A DNA stretch of 64,000 nucleotides, from assembly GCF_003947415.1 (NCBI RefSeq), contig NZ_QHKL01000006.1, forward strand, positions 434,001 to 498,000, given 5' to 3'. The notes under the pieces were generated by a model, which was not told the DNA's origin, did not search any database, and saw nothing but the letters and a program-made list of their open reading frames with translations. Source of the DNA: Amycolatopsis sp. WAC 01376. GTDB taxonomy: Bacteria > Actinomycetota > Actinomycetes > Mycobacteriales > Pseudonocardiaceae. Shown here piece after piece: positions 33,556 to 40,532 of the stretch (positions are counted from its first letter, which is position 1; every line of letters starts with the position of its first letter). Made by a program: the position numbers and the translations under genes.

Positions 33556-33949
33556 GGGACTCGGCCCGGGAGATCTCGTGGGAGACGAACTCGTCCGACA
33601 TCGCCCGGTCCCACCAGATCGCGTAGTAGGAGAAGTCCTCGTCGTGATCGTTGACGAGGTTGTGTTCGATCCCCGGTTTCAGGAATACGAGGTCGCCTGC
33701 CACGAACTCGTGCCGCTTTTCGCCGGCGATCACCGCGGCCTTTCCGCCCATTCCGATGAAGATCTCGTGCTCGTGGTGAGTGTGGGACACCGATACGTCT
33801 CCGGGGCGAAGGACGCACCAAGCCCCTCGAAACGGTGCTGTCAAACCGTTCCATGGATAAAGCAGCTTCATCTCCAAACCGTAGGCCCGCGTCAGGTTCT
33901 CGTGTTCCAGCCTGCGGATGTCCACGACGGCGAGGTCTTGGTCAGTCAC
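33548..33949 (-). CDS. Zinc-binding-type cupin, proposed separate cupin subunit of a hydrazine synthetase
   Basis: 133 residues from GTG 33949 behind GGAGTGG. A single cupin barrel: VSVSHTHHEHEIFIGMGGKA supplies the His/Glu metal ligands of motif 1, and LVFLKPGIEHNLV the His of motif 2. In known hydrazine synthetases a zinc cupin domain is fused to a MetRS-like domain and rearranges the amino-acyl N-hydroxylysine ester to an N-N bond. Here the MetRS-like gene at 36579 has no cupin, and this gene leads the divergent operon, so the two probably work as separate subunits. That pairing is inference. Confidence 0.75.
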   Translation of the reverse strand: MTDQDLAVVDIRRLEHENLTRAYGLEMKLLYPWNGLTAPFRGAWCVLRPGDVSVSHTHHEHEIFIGMGGKAAVIAGEKRHEFVAGDLVFLKPGIEHNLVNDHDEDFSYYAIWWDRAMSDEFVSHEISRAESHD

Positions 33950-34018
33950 ATCCCACTCCGATCAGCATGCTTTTCCTTCTCCGGCGGTCGGTGCTGATCG
34001 AGGCTATGTTCGGCCGTC

Positions 34019-34057
34019 TTCCCGGAGATAGGGGAACTATTCCCGATTACCGGTGAA
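34019..34057. promoter_or_regulatory. Tandem cluster operator before the cupin operon
   Basis: Dyad 1: TTCCCG (34019-34024), 6 bases, GGGGAA (34031-34036). Dyad 2: TTCCCG (34040-34045), 6 bases, GGTGAA (34052-34057). The repeats are 21 bp apart, two helical turns, and 70-108 bp before the cupin start. The 17-base core around TAGGGGAACT is shared, with one change, with the site at 45789-45828. Confidence 0.7.
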
Positions 34058-34825
34058 TCAGCCGCGGCCGAGACCCGCGTCACGCGCCAGGACGATCGCC
34101 TGTGCCCGGTCGGCCACGCCGAGTTTGCCGAAGACCGCGGAAACACGATTGCTGATGGTCTTCTGTGCGAGCGCCAGTTCGCGGGCGATGGCGCCGTTCG
34201 ACTTTCCCGCGGCGACGCGGTCGAGCACTTCCCGTTCTCTGGTCGTCAGCTGGGGAAAGGGGTACGGTTCCGGGCCGCCCGCCGACCGCATCAGGGCGCT
34301 GAACCGGCAGGCGATCGCCTTGCCGACGATCGCCTCGACGGCGGCCACGACCTGCACGCCGCGGACGACCTGATCCAGATCGGTGCCCTTGATCAGATAT
34401 CCGCGCGCGCCCGCCTGGAGCGCCGATCTGATGGCGGTGTCGTCGTCGGCCGTGCTCAGCACCAGGATCCGGGTGTCCGGTGCGACGCGGGACACCCGGC
34501 TCACCACGTCGATGGCCGCGGCCTCGCCGAGCTGAGGGTCGACGACCAGTACGTCCGGCCGATGGCGGAAGGTTTCCGCGATCGTGGCGTTCGCCGTGGC
34601 CGCTTCACCGATGACGACGATGCCGTCGACGAGTTCGAGTGCGGAGCGGACCCGGTAGCGAACGGCCGGTTGACTGTCGGCGAGGAAAACCGTCACCCAT
34701 TCGGTGTCGGTAGTTTCTTCACCCCTGTTTTGTTCGGGCAGCAGACGCGCGGTGCGCCGCTGGTCATGGAGTTCCGCCGGCCACAAACGGGCGGTGTTAC
34801 CGACACTGACGTGATTGTTCATCAT
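34058..34825 (-). CDS. LuxR-type response regulator, probable cluster-situated regulator
   Basis: 255 residues (ATG 34825, or 34822 with better spacing to AGGGG). The first 43 residues are a non-conserved extension. A receiver-like domain follows, with Asp in VLVVDPQLGE and Lys in GYLIKGTD, then a LuxR helix-turn-helix from LTTREREVLDRV. One acidic-pocket residue is Ser-Gln (LADSQ) where DD is usual, so phosphorylation may be weak. No kinase gene is adjacent. It lies between the two divergent halves of the hydrazine cluster and is the obvious candidate to bind the TTCCCG-N6-CGGGAA sites. Confidence 0.88.
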   Translation of the reverse strand: MMNNHVSVGNTARLWPAELHDQRRTARLLPEQNRGEETTDTEWVTVFLADSQPAVRYRVRSALELVDGIVVIGEAATANATIAETFRHRPDVLVVDPQLGEAAAIDVVSRVSRVAPDTRILVLSTADDDTAIRSALQAGARGYLIKGTDLDQVVRGVQVVAAVEAIVGKAIACRFSALMRSAGGPEPYPFPQLTTREREVLDRVAAGKSNGAIARELALAQKTISNRVSAVFGKLGVADRAQAIVLARDAGLGRG

Positions 34826-34982
34826 TTTCCCCTATGCCTGCCGCTACTGAGCCTGCCTGATCGGCTCCGTTCGGTGAAGTGCGATGAAGGTGCCTGCTCG
34901 ACCGTGCCGGGGATGGGGTTCGCCGGCCGCGAGAAGAGTCTATGCACTAGGTATCGAACGGATCCATGTGACCGTTATGGAC

Positions 34983-35000
34983 AATTGATCGCAATCAATT
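34983..35000. repeat. AT-rich perfect dyad followed by T-run
   Basis: AATTGAT-CGCA-ATCAATT is a 7-4-7 perfect inverted repeat followed directly by TTTT. It could be a terminator-like hairpin, an operator or a promoter element; its AT content stands out in this genome. Confidence 0.5.
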
Positions 35001-35211
35001 TTTTCGCCGGTGCGGACCTGGCCGGTCAAGAGGGGAAAAGTGCCGCGCTTTCGGCATTCGGCCGAATGCGGCAACGTGACGCTACCTTATGGGGCAGACG
35101 GCGGAGCCTCTTGGGGCAGCGGGGAGGCCGACCAGGTGGTCTCCTGAAAAAGGGGAATTTCTCCCTATCGCCGGGCGGTTTTTTGTGCAGAAGCGGATGA
35201 CCTTGCCGAGA

Positions 35212-35229
35212 TTCCCGGTTCGACGGGAA
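35212..35229. promoter_or_regulatory. Cluster operator before the N-hydroxylase operon
   Basis: TTCCCG-GTTCGA-CGGGAA is a perfect 6-6-6 inverted repeat, 73-90 bp before the GTG of the N-hydroxylase gene. A further GGGGAA half-site follows 22 bp on (35246-35251), repeating the two-turn spacing seen at the other two sites. Confidence 0.75.
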
Positions 35230-35301
35230 AGGCGACCCTGTCGCCGGGGAAATGCCGATCCTTAGTGTCGGCAACCTATTCTGGACGAACGGGGTGTATC
35301 T

Positions 35302-36579
35302 GTGACTGAAATACAGGTGGGTTTGCTGGCGATCGGTGCCGGACCGGCGAACCTGGCGCTCGCGGTGGCCATCGAGGAGTCCGGGAATCCGGAGCTCGCC
35401 GAGCAGACGCTGCTGCTGGAGCAGAGTCCGGACATCAAATGGCAACGTGATCTGCTGATGCCGTGGGCGCGCAGCCAGGTCTCCTTCCTCAAGGACCTGG
35501 TGACCCTGCGCAACCCGCGCAGCAAGTTCTCGTTCCTCAACTTCCTGTACCAGGAGAACCGGCTCGACGAGTTCGTCAACCTGGGCACCTTCCACCCGTT
35601 CCGCTGGGAGTTCTCCGACTACCTGCAGTGGGTCGCGAAGTCGCTGGACAAGGTCCGCATCCGGTACGACGCCAAGGTTCAGCGCATCGAACCCGTGCGC
35701 GGCACCGACGGATCGATCACCGGCTGGACCGCGACGCTCGCCGGAGGCGACACGATCCACTGCCGCGACCTCGTCGTGGGCGGCGGCCGGGACGCGAACG
35801 TGCCGGACGTCTTCGCCGACCTTCCGGCCGACCGGATCATCCACAGTGCCCAGTACCGGCGCCGGATCGCGAAGCTGCCGCCGGACGCCCCGCTGCGCGC
35901 CGTCGTGGTGGGCGGGGCACAGAGCGCGGCCGAGATGTTCATGGCGCTGCACGACAATCTGCCCAACAGCACCCGCACCATGATCGTGCGTTCGATCGGC
36001 CCGCAGAACTACCAGACCAGCAAATTCGTCAACGAGTTGTTCTTCCCGTCGTTCGTCGACCGCTTCTACGACAGCCCGGCCGACATCCGGGAGCAGATGC
36101 TGGACGAGATGCGCCTGACCAACTACGCCGGGGCGGCCCCGCCGTTCCTCGACCACATGTACACCACGCTGTACCAGCAGCGCGGTCTCGGCGTGCAGCG
36201 TTCGCACGTGCGCACCCTGACCGAGGTGGTCGGCGCCAGGATCGAAGACGACGAGATCGTCCTCGATCTGCGTGACCGGACCAGCGGCAAGGTCGAGGCG
36301 TTGCAGTGCGATCTGGTGCTCCTCGGCACCGGCTACGACCAGCGGATGCCCGCGATGGTGCGCGATCTTGCCGACAGCGTCGGCCTTTCGGAGATCTCGG
36401 TCAGCCGTTGCTATCGGGTCGATCTCGGCGATTCCGCCTGGGGCGCGGTGTATTTGCAGGGTGTCAACGAGGCGACGCACGGTATCGCCGACTCGTTGAT
36501 CAGCGTGCTGGCCCACCGTTCCCGTGACATCGTCGGCGATCTGCTCGCCCGCCGCGGCGCCGAGTCGAGGACCGCCTGA
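35302..36579 (+). CDS. L-lysine N6-monooxygenase / L-ornithine N5-monooxygenase family protein
   Basis: 425 residues from GTG 35302. FAD site GAGPANLALAVAIEE, substrate-region MPWARSQVSFLKDLVTLRNP and FLNFLYQENRLDEFV, NADPH site VVGGAQSAAEMF, and C-terminal GTGYDQRMP are diagnostic of class B N-hydroxylating monooxygenases acting on the side-chain amine of lysine or ornithine. With a MetRS-like gene overlapping directly downstream and no siderophore synthetase nearby, its likely product is N6-hydroxylysine for N-N bond formation (as Spb38), not a hydroxamate siderophore. Confidence 0.92.
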   Translation: MTEIQVGLLAIGAGPANLALAVAIEESGNPELAEQTLLLEQSPDIKWQRDLLMPWARSQVSFLKDLVTLRNPRSKFSFLNFLYQENRLDEFVNLGTFHPFRWEFSDYLQWVAKSLDKVRIRYDAKVQRIEPVRGTDGSITGWTATLAGGDTIHCRDLVVGGGRDANVPDVFADLPADRIIHSAQYRRRIAKLPPDAPLRAVVVGGAQSAAEMFMALHDNLPNSTRTMIVRSIGPQNYQTSKFVNELFFPSFVDRFYDSPADIREQMLDEMRLTNYAGAAPPFLDHMYTTLYQQRGLGVQRSHVRTLTEVVGARIEDDEIVLDLRDRTSGKVEALQCDLVLLGTGYDQRMPAMVRDLADSVGLSEISVSRCYRVDLGDSAWGAVYLQGVNEATHGIADSLISVLAHRSRDIVGDLLARRGAESRTA

Positions 36580-38105
36580 TGAACCGGCTGGTGGTGATCT
36601 CGCCGGCCCCGACGGCGAACGGCGACCTGCACCTCGGCCATCTCGCCGGTCCGTTCCTGGCCGCCGACGTCTGCGCCCGGTACGCCCGCGCGACCGGTAC
36701 GGAAGCCCTCTACGGCACCGGCATGCACTTCACCCAGAACTACATCGTCACCGCGGCCGCGCGGCTCGGCGTGGCACCGGAAGACCTGCGGGAACGCTCC
36801 GCGGAGCAGGTGCGGCAGACGTTGACCGCGATGGGCATCGAGGTCGACGGGTTCGGCTGTATCGGTGACAGGTTCACCAAGCTGGTCATGGACTTCTACG
36901 ATCGCCTGCACGGGATGGGCAGGCTCGAGCTGCGGACGGTGCGTTTCCCGTTCCTGCCGAGCACCGGCGAGTACCTGATGGACGCCTACGTCAGCGGCGG
37001 CTGCCCGTTCTGCCTCGCCGACGGGTACGCCGGGATCTGCGAGAGCTGCGGGCTGCCGGTCGCCCCTGGCGACCTGATCGAGCCGCGTTCGACGCTGCGC
37101 CCGGACGAGAAGTTGGAGTACCGGGACGCGGACATCCTCGTCTTCCCGGTGGAGCGGTACCGCGCGGACCTGGAGGCGTACTTCGCCCGGATCCCGATGC
37201 GGCCCGGCATGGCCCGGCTCATCGAGTCCGCGATGGCGGGTCCGCTGCCGGACTTCCCGATCACCCAGCCGACGTCGTGGGGTATCCCGGCGCCGTTCCC
37301 CGAAGTGCCGGGGCAGGTCATCTATCCGCATATGGAGGGCATGCCGTGGAGCATGTTCACCACCGCGCTTGCCGCCGAGAAACGCGGCGCGGTGCTGACC
37401 GCGGACGACGAGCTGTGGCGGGAGGACTCCGGTTCGACCGTGGTGTACTTCCTCGGCCTGGACGCGACGTACCCGTTCGCGGTCGTGGGCACGGCGATGC
37501 TCACCGCACTCGGCGGCCATGTGCTGCCGGCGCAGTACGTCACCAACGAGTTCTACGAGCTGGCCAACGAGAAGTTCTCCACGAGCCGCGGGCATGTGGT
37601 GTCCGGCCGCGAACTGGCCGCCGAGGTGCCGCGCGACCTCATCCGCTTCCATCTTTGCGCCACCAGCCCCGAATACCAGCGCACCGACTTCACCCACGAG
37701 GCGCTGCTCCGGGTCAGCGAGACCCGGTTGACCGGACCGTGGAACCGGATCGCGGCGGTGGTCGACGAGTGGGTGGGCCGCGGCCCGCTGCCGGTCTCCG
37801 GCGACGCGCGGCGGACGGCGAAGCGGATGACCGAGCGGTTCGCCGACGGCTACGGGCTCGAGCGGTTCAGCCTGACCGCCGTCGCGTCGACGCTCGCCGA
37901 GCAGCTGGGGCGGCTGGACCGGCTGGCCGCCGTGACGACCGCCGAGACGGCGGGCGACCTCTGCCATCAGGTGAACGTGTTCCTGCGCTGTGCCGCTCCG
38001 ATCCTGATCGACCTCGCCGCGGCCGCGCTGCCCGACACGACGTTGCCAGGGCAGGTGGACGCGGACACGGTCGTCGCCGAGAAGTTGCCGCGGCTGGGCG
38101 TCTGA
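36579..38105 (+). CDS. Methionyl-tRNA-synthetase-like amino-acid activating subunit of a hydrazine synthetase
   Basis: 508 residues; ATG overlaps the N-hydroxylase stop by one base. Class I synthetase motifs: PTANGDLHLGHLAGP (HIGH-type), a four-Cys zinc knuckle (CPFC...CESC, about residues 140-160), TQPTSWGIP, and KFSTSRGH at the KMSKS site, where the canonical fourth residue Lys is Thr. It is about the catalytic part of MetRS and has a poorly conserved C-terminal helical domain. In the Spb40 type, the MetRS-like domain activates an amino acid (glycine or glutamate) and esterifies it to N6-hydroxylysine. No cupin domain is fused here. Confidence 0.88.
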   Translation: MNRLVVISPAPTANGDLHLGHLAGPFLAADVCARYARATGTEALYGTGMHFTQNYIVTAAARLGVAPEDLRERSAEQVRQTLTAMGIEVDGFGCIGDRFTKLVMDFYDRLHGMGRLELRTVRFPFLPSTGEYLMDAYVSGGCPFCLADGYAGICESCGLPVAPGDLIEPRSTLRPDEKLEYRDADILVFPVERYRADLEAYFARIPMRPGMARLIESAMAGPLPDFPITQPTSWGIPAPFPEVPGQVIYPHMEGMPWSMFTTALAAEKRGAVLTADDELWREDSGSTVVYFLGLDATYPFAVVGTAMLTALGGHVLPAQYVTNEFYELANEKFSTSRGHVVSGRELAAEVPRDLIRFHLCATSPEYQRTDFTHEALLRVSETRLTGPWNRIAAVVDEWVGRGPLPVSGDARRTAKRMTERFADGYGLERFSLTAVASTLAEQLGRLDRLAAVTTAETAGDLCHQVNVFLRCAAPILIDLAAAALPDTTLPGQVDADTVVAEKLPRLGV

Positions 38106-39139
38106 TGGCCTCGGTCGCCGTCGTCGGCGCGGGCGTGACCGGATTGGTGACCGCGATCGGCTGCGCGCGGGCGGGCCACCGCGTCACCGTGTTCGACCGC
38201 GGTCCCGTCCCGAACCCCGCGTCGGCGTCGTCCGACCAGCACCGCGCCCTGCGGGTGCTGCGTCCGGACGACGTCCACGGCACCCTGCGGATGGCCGAGG
38301 CCCGCCGTCGTTGGCTGGAGCTGGAATCGTTGCTGCGGACGGAGATCTTCCGGCCGGTCGGCGTGGTCACCGCGGGCACCCCGGACGAGCTCGCGCCGGT
38401 GTTCGACACGGCGGGTCGCGCCGGGCTTCCCGCGGTCGCCGTGTCTCCGGACGCTTTGGCGCCCGTGGTGTTCCCGGCCGGGACCGCCGGGGTGCTCGAC
38501 GTGGGTGCCGGAGTGCTGCTGGCGGAACGGTTCCTGCGCGCGGCGGCCGAATGGCTCGCCGCGCATCCCGCGGTGACCTTGCGGCCGCGATGCGCCGTCG
38601 TCGATGTCGGAGACCATCGGGTGTCCGCGGCCGACGGGACCGTGGTGGACGCGGATCTCGTGCTGGTCGCGGCGGGACCGGGGAACACCGAACTGGTCGA
38701 GCGGCCGGTCACGCTGTACCGGCAGACCATGGTCTACCTGCGGCCGCCGCCGCAGTTGGCGGGCTGGTGGACGTCGGCCCCCGGCGTCGGCCGGATCGGT
38801 GCGGCCCGTACGGCCTGGCTCCTGCCACCCGGCGGGGGCACTCTGCTCAAGATCAGTTCGGACGCGGTGTGCCGGGAGGTCGCGGCCACCACGGAGCGGG
38901 ATCGCGGACCGTGGGCGGATCGGCTGCTCGCCGAGCCGATCCTCACCGGCGCCGCGGACTACGCCGTCGTCGCCGTACGGGACTGCCACTACGCGGCCGA
39001 TCCCGTCGGCGGCGGCCCGATGCTCGTCCGGATCCGTCCGTCGGTGTGGTCCCGCCCCGCCTGCGGTGGCACCGGATTCGCCACCGCGCCGCTCGTCGCC
39101 GAGGAGATCCTCGGCGCTGTCATGGAGGTCAAGGCTTGA
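38105..39139 (+). CDS. FAD-dependent oxidoreductase, glycine/D-amino-acid oxidase family (hydrazine-releasing step)
   Basis: 344 residues; ATG overlaps the MetRS-like stop (TGATG). N-terminal dinucleotide fold VVGAGVTGLVTAIGCARAGH, DAAO-family VGVVTAG region, VLVAAGPGNTELV, and a C-terminal GGTGFATAPLVAEEI FAD loop. In the Spb39 role this enzyme oxidises the lysine-N-N adduct at the C6-N bond, releasing hydrazinoacetate (or the glutamate equivalent) and a semialdehyde. Gene order N-hydroxylase, MetRS-like, oxidase with one-base overlaps supports this. Confidence 0.85.
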   Translation: MASVAVVGAGVTGLVTAIGCARAGHRVTVFDRGPVPNPASASSDQHRALRVLRPDDVHGTLRMAEARRRWLELESLLRTEIFRPVGVVTAGTPDELAPVFDTAGRAGLPAVAVSPDALAPVVFPAGTAGVLDVGAGVLLAERFLRAAAEWLAAHPAVTLRPRCAVVDVGDHRVSAADGTVVDADLVLVAAGPGNTELVERPVTLYRQTMVYLRPPPQLAGWWTSAPGVGRIGAARTAWLLPPGGGTLLKISSDAVCREVAATTERDRGPWADRLLAEPILTGAADYAVVAVRDCHYAADPVGGGPMLVRIRPSVWSRPACGGTGFATAPLVAEEILGAVMEVKA

Positions 39140-39155
39140 ACAAGGGGAGTGCATA

Positions 39156-40460
39156 GTGGAGTTCACGATTGTGGGCGCCGGGATGGCGGGCGCGTTCCTG
39201 GCGCTTTCGCTGGGCAGGCAAGGGCATACGGTCACGGTGTACGACCGCAGGCCGGATCCCCGCGAGACCGCCAGTGCCGCCACGTCCATGAACCTCGGGC
39301 TTTCCCGGCGTGGCCTGGCGGCGCTGGATCGCCTGGGGTTGTCGGACGAGGTGAGACGGCTCGTGGTGCCGATGCGCGGGCGGATGCTGCACAACCCCGA
39401 CGGCGGACTGCGGTTCTCGTCCTACGGTGAAGGTGGCATCCTCGCCATCCAGCGCCAGGACCTGAGCGCGGTCCTGGTGGACGCGGCCTGCCGGGTGCCC
39501 GGGGTGCGGTTCGTCTTCGACACGCGGTGCACCGGCATGGACCGTGACCTGCCCTCGGTGTCCTTTGTGGACCCCGACGGGCGGGCGCTCGTGGTGAAGC
39601 CGGATGTCGTGGTGGGCGCGGACGGCGCGTTCTCGGCCGTCCGCCGGTCCATGCACCACGAACAGCGCGCGGAGTTCTCGCAGCGCTACCTCGAATGGGG
39701 CTGGCGGGAACTCCACATCCCGGCGGCCGCGGACGGCGGCCATCGCATGGCCGACGACGTCTTCCACCTGTGGCCCCGCGGCGACATCATGATGTTCGCC
39801 CACCCCAACCGCGACGGTTCCTTCACCTGTTCCTGTGTCCTGCCGTTCCACGGCCCACACGGTTTCGACTCGCTGAGGACCGCGGAGGACGTGGAATCCT
39901 TGTTCCGCCGCCATTTCCCCGACGTCCTGTCGCTGGTCCCCGACCTCGGCGAGGAGTTCCTGCGGCGGCCCACCTTCAATCTCGTCACCGTCAGCACGGC
40001 CCCGTGGATCCACGAGGGGAAGGTGGTGCTGATCGGGGACGCTTGCCACGCCGTCTATCCGTTCCTAGCCCAGGGCATGAACTCGGCCTTCGAGGACGCG
40101 CTGGAGCTGACGGACAGTCTCGCCAGCCACCCGGGCGACACGACGGCGGCGCTGACGAGGTACTACACCCGCCGCAAGCCGAACACCGACGCGCTGGCGG
40201 ACATGTCCCACCGCAACTTCGCCGAACTCCGCGACACCGTGCGCTCGCCGGCGGTCCGCCTGGAACGCGCCTGCGACACCGTGCTGGAGAAAGTTCTCCG
40301 GCACCGCTGGATGCCGCTGCACGCGATGATCACCAACACCACCGTTCCGTACGCCAAGGCTCTTCAGCGGGCGACCCGCCAGCACCGGATCCTGAAGTAC
40401 TCGGGTGCCGCGGTCGTCGCGGCCGGTGCCGCCGAGGTGATTCGGCGGCTTCGGCGCTGA
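39156..40460 (+). CDS. Kynurenine-3-monooxygenase-like FAD monooxygenase
   Basis: 434 residues from GTG 39156 with GGGGAG at seven bases. Class A flavoprotein: GAGMAGAFLALSLGRQGH, then SMNLGLSRRGLAALDRLGL, VPMRGRMLHNPDG and the RQDLSAVLVDAA segment, which follow kynurenine 3-monooxygenases closely, the second FAD motif GDACHAVYPFLAQGMN, and a C-terminal hydrophobic/basic tail (AAVVAAGAAEVIRRLRR) like the membrane anchor of KMO. Either an aromatic hydroxylation or an N-oxidation on the hydrazine is possible. No other kynurenine-pathway gene lies nearby. Confidence 0.88.
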   Translation: MEFTIVGAGMAGAFLALSLGRQGHTVTVYDRRPDPRETASAATSMNLGLSRRGLAALDRLGLSDEVRRLVVPMRGRMLHNPDGGLRFSSYGEGGILAIQRQDLSAVLVDAACRVPGVRFVFDTRCTGMDRDLPSVSFVDPDGRALVVKPDVVVGADGAFSAVRRSMHHEQRAEFSQRYLEWGWRELHIPAAADGGHRMADDVFHLWPRGDIMMFAHPNRDGSFTCSCVLPFHGPHGFDSLRTAEDVESLFRRHFPDVLSLVPDLGEEFLRRPTFNLVTVSTAPWIHEGKVVLIGDACHAVYPFLAQGMNSAFEDALELTDSLASHPGDTTAALTRYYTRRKPNTDALADMSHRNFAELRDTVRSPAVRLERACDTVLEKVLRHRWMPLHAMITNTTVPYAKALQRATRQHRILKYSGAAVVAAGAAEVIRRLRR

Positions 40461-40475
40461 TCGTCCACAGTGGAA

Positions 40476-40530
40476 GCGCGTGAAGGCCCCCTTCCCTCGG
40501 CTCAGCCGAGGGAAGGGGGCCTTCACGCGC
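40476..40530. terminator. Perfect 27-bp palindrome, bidirectional terminator
   Basis: Arms 40476-40502 and 40504-40530 are perfectly complementary around one central base, with GCGCGTGAAGG at the outer end. It fills the gap between two convergent cluster genes (stops at 40460 and 40533). The whole 55-base sequence is repeated exactly at 48012-48066, inside a slightly longer palindrome. Confidence 0.85.
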
Positions 40531-40532
40531 GT

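Larger units (their letters stand above)
34826..35301. promoter_or_regulatory. 476-base divergent regulatory region of the hydrazine cluster
   Basis: No coding frame is credible here. It contains an AT-rich perfect dyad (34983-35000), a degenerate operator-like GGGGAATTTCTCCC (35152-35165), the perfect dyad at 35212-35229, and GGGGAA at 35246-35251. The stretch CCGGGCGGTTTTTT (35171-35184) ends in a T-run but its stem is too short to call a terminator. The lower GC content than the surrounding genes fits a promoter. Confidence 0.6.

Noticed and set aside
35171..35190. Rho-independent terminator or attenuator before the N-hydroxylase gene
   Set aside because: There is a T6 run but the possible stem (CGC/GCG) is only three pairs; not enough to call.
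35302..36579. Siderophore biosynthesis as the role of the N-hydroxylase
   Set aside because: No acyltransferase, IucA/IucC synthetase, NRPS or iron transporter lies nearby, while the MetRS-like, cupin and DAAO-like genes do.
36579..38105. Housekeeping methionyl-tRNA synthetase
   Set aside because: Altered KMSKS, degenerate anticodon-binding region, and one-base overlaps with an N-hydroxylase and a DAAO-like enzyme point to amino-acid activation for biosynthesis.
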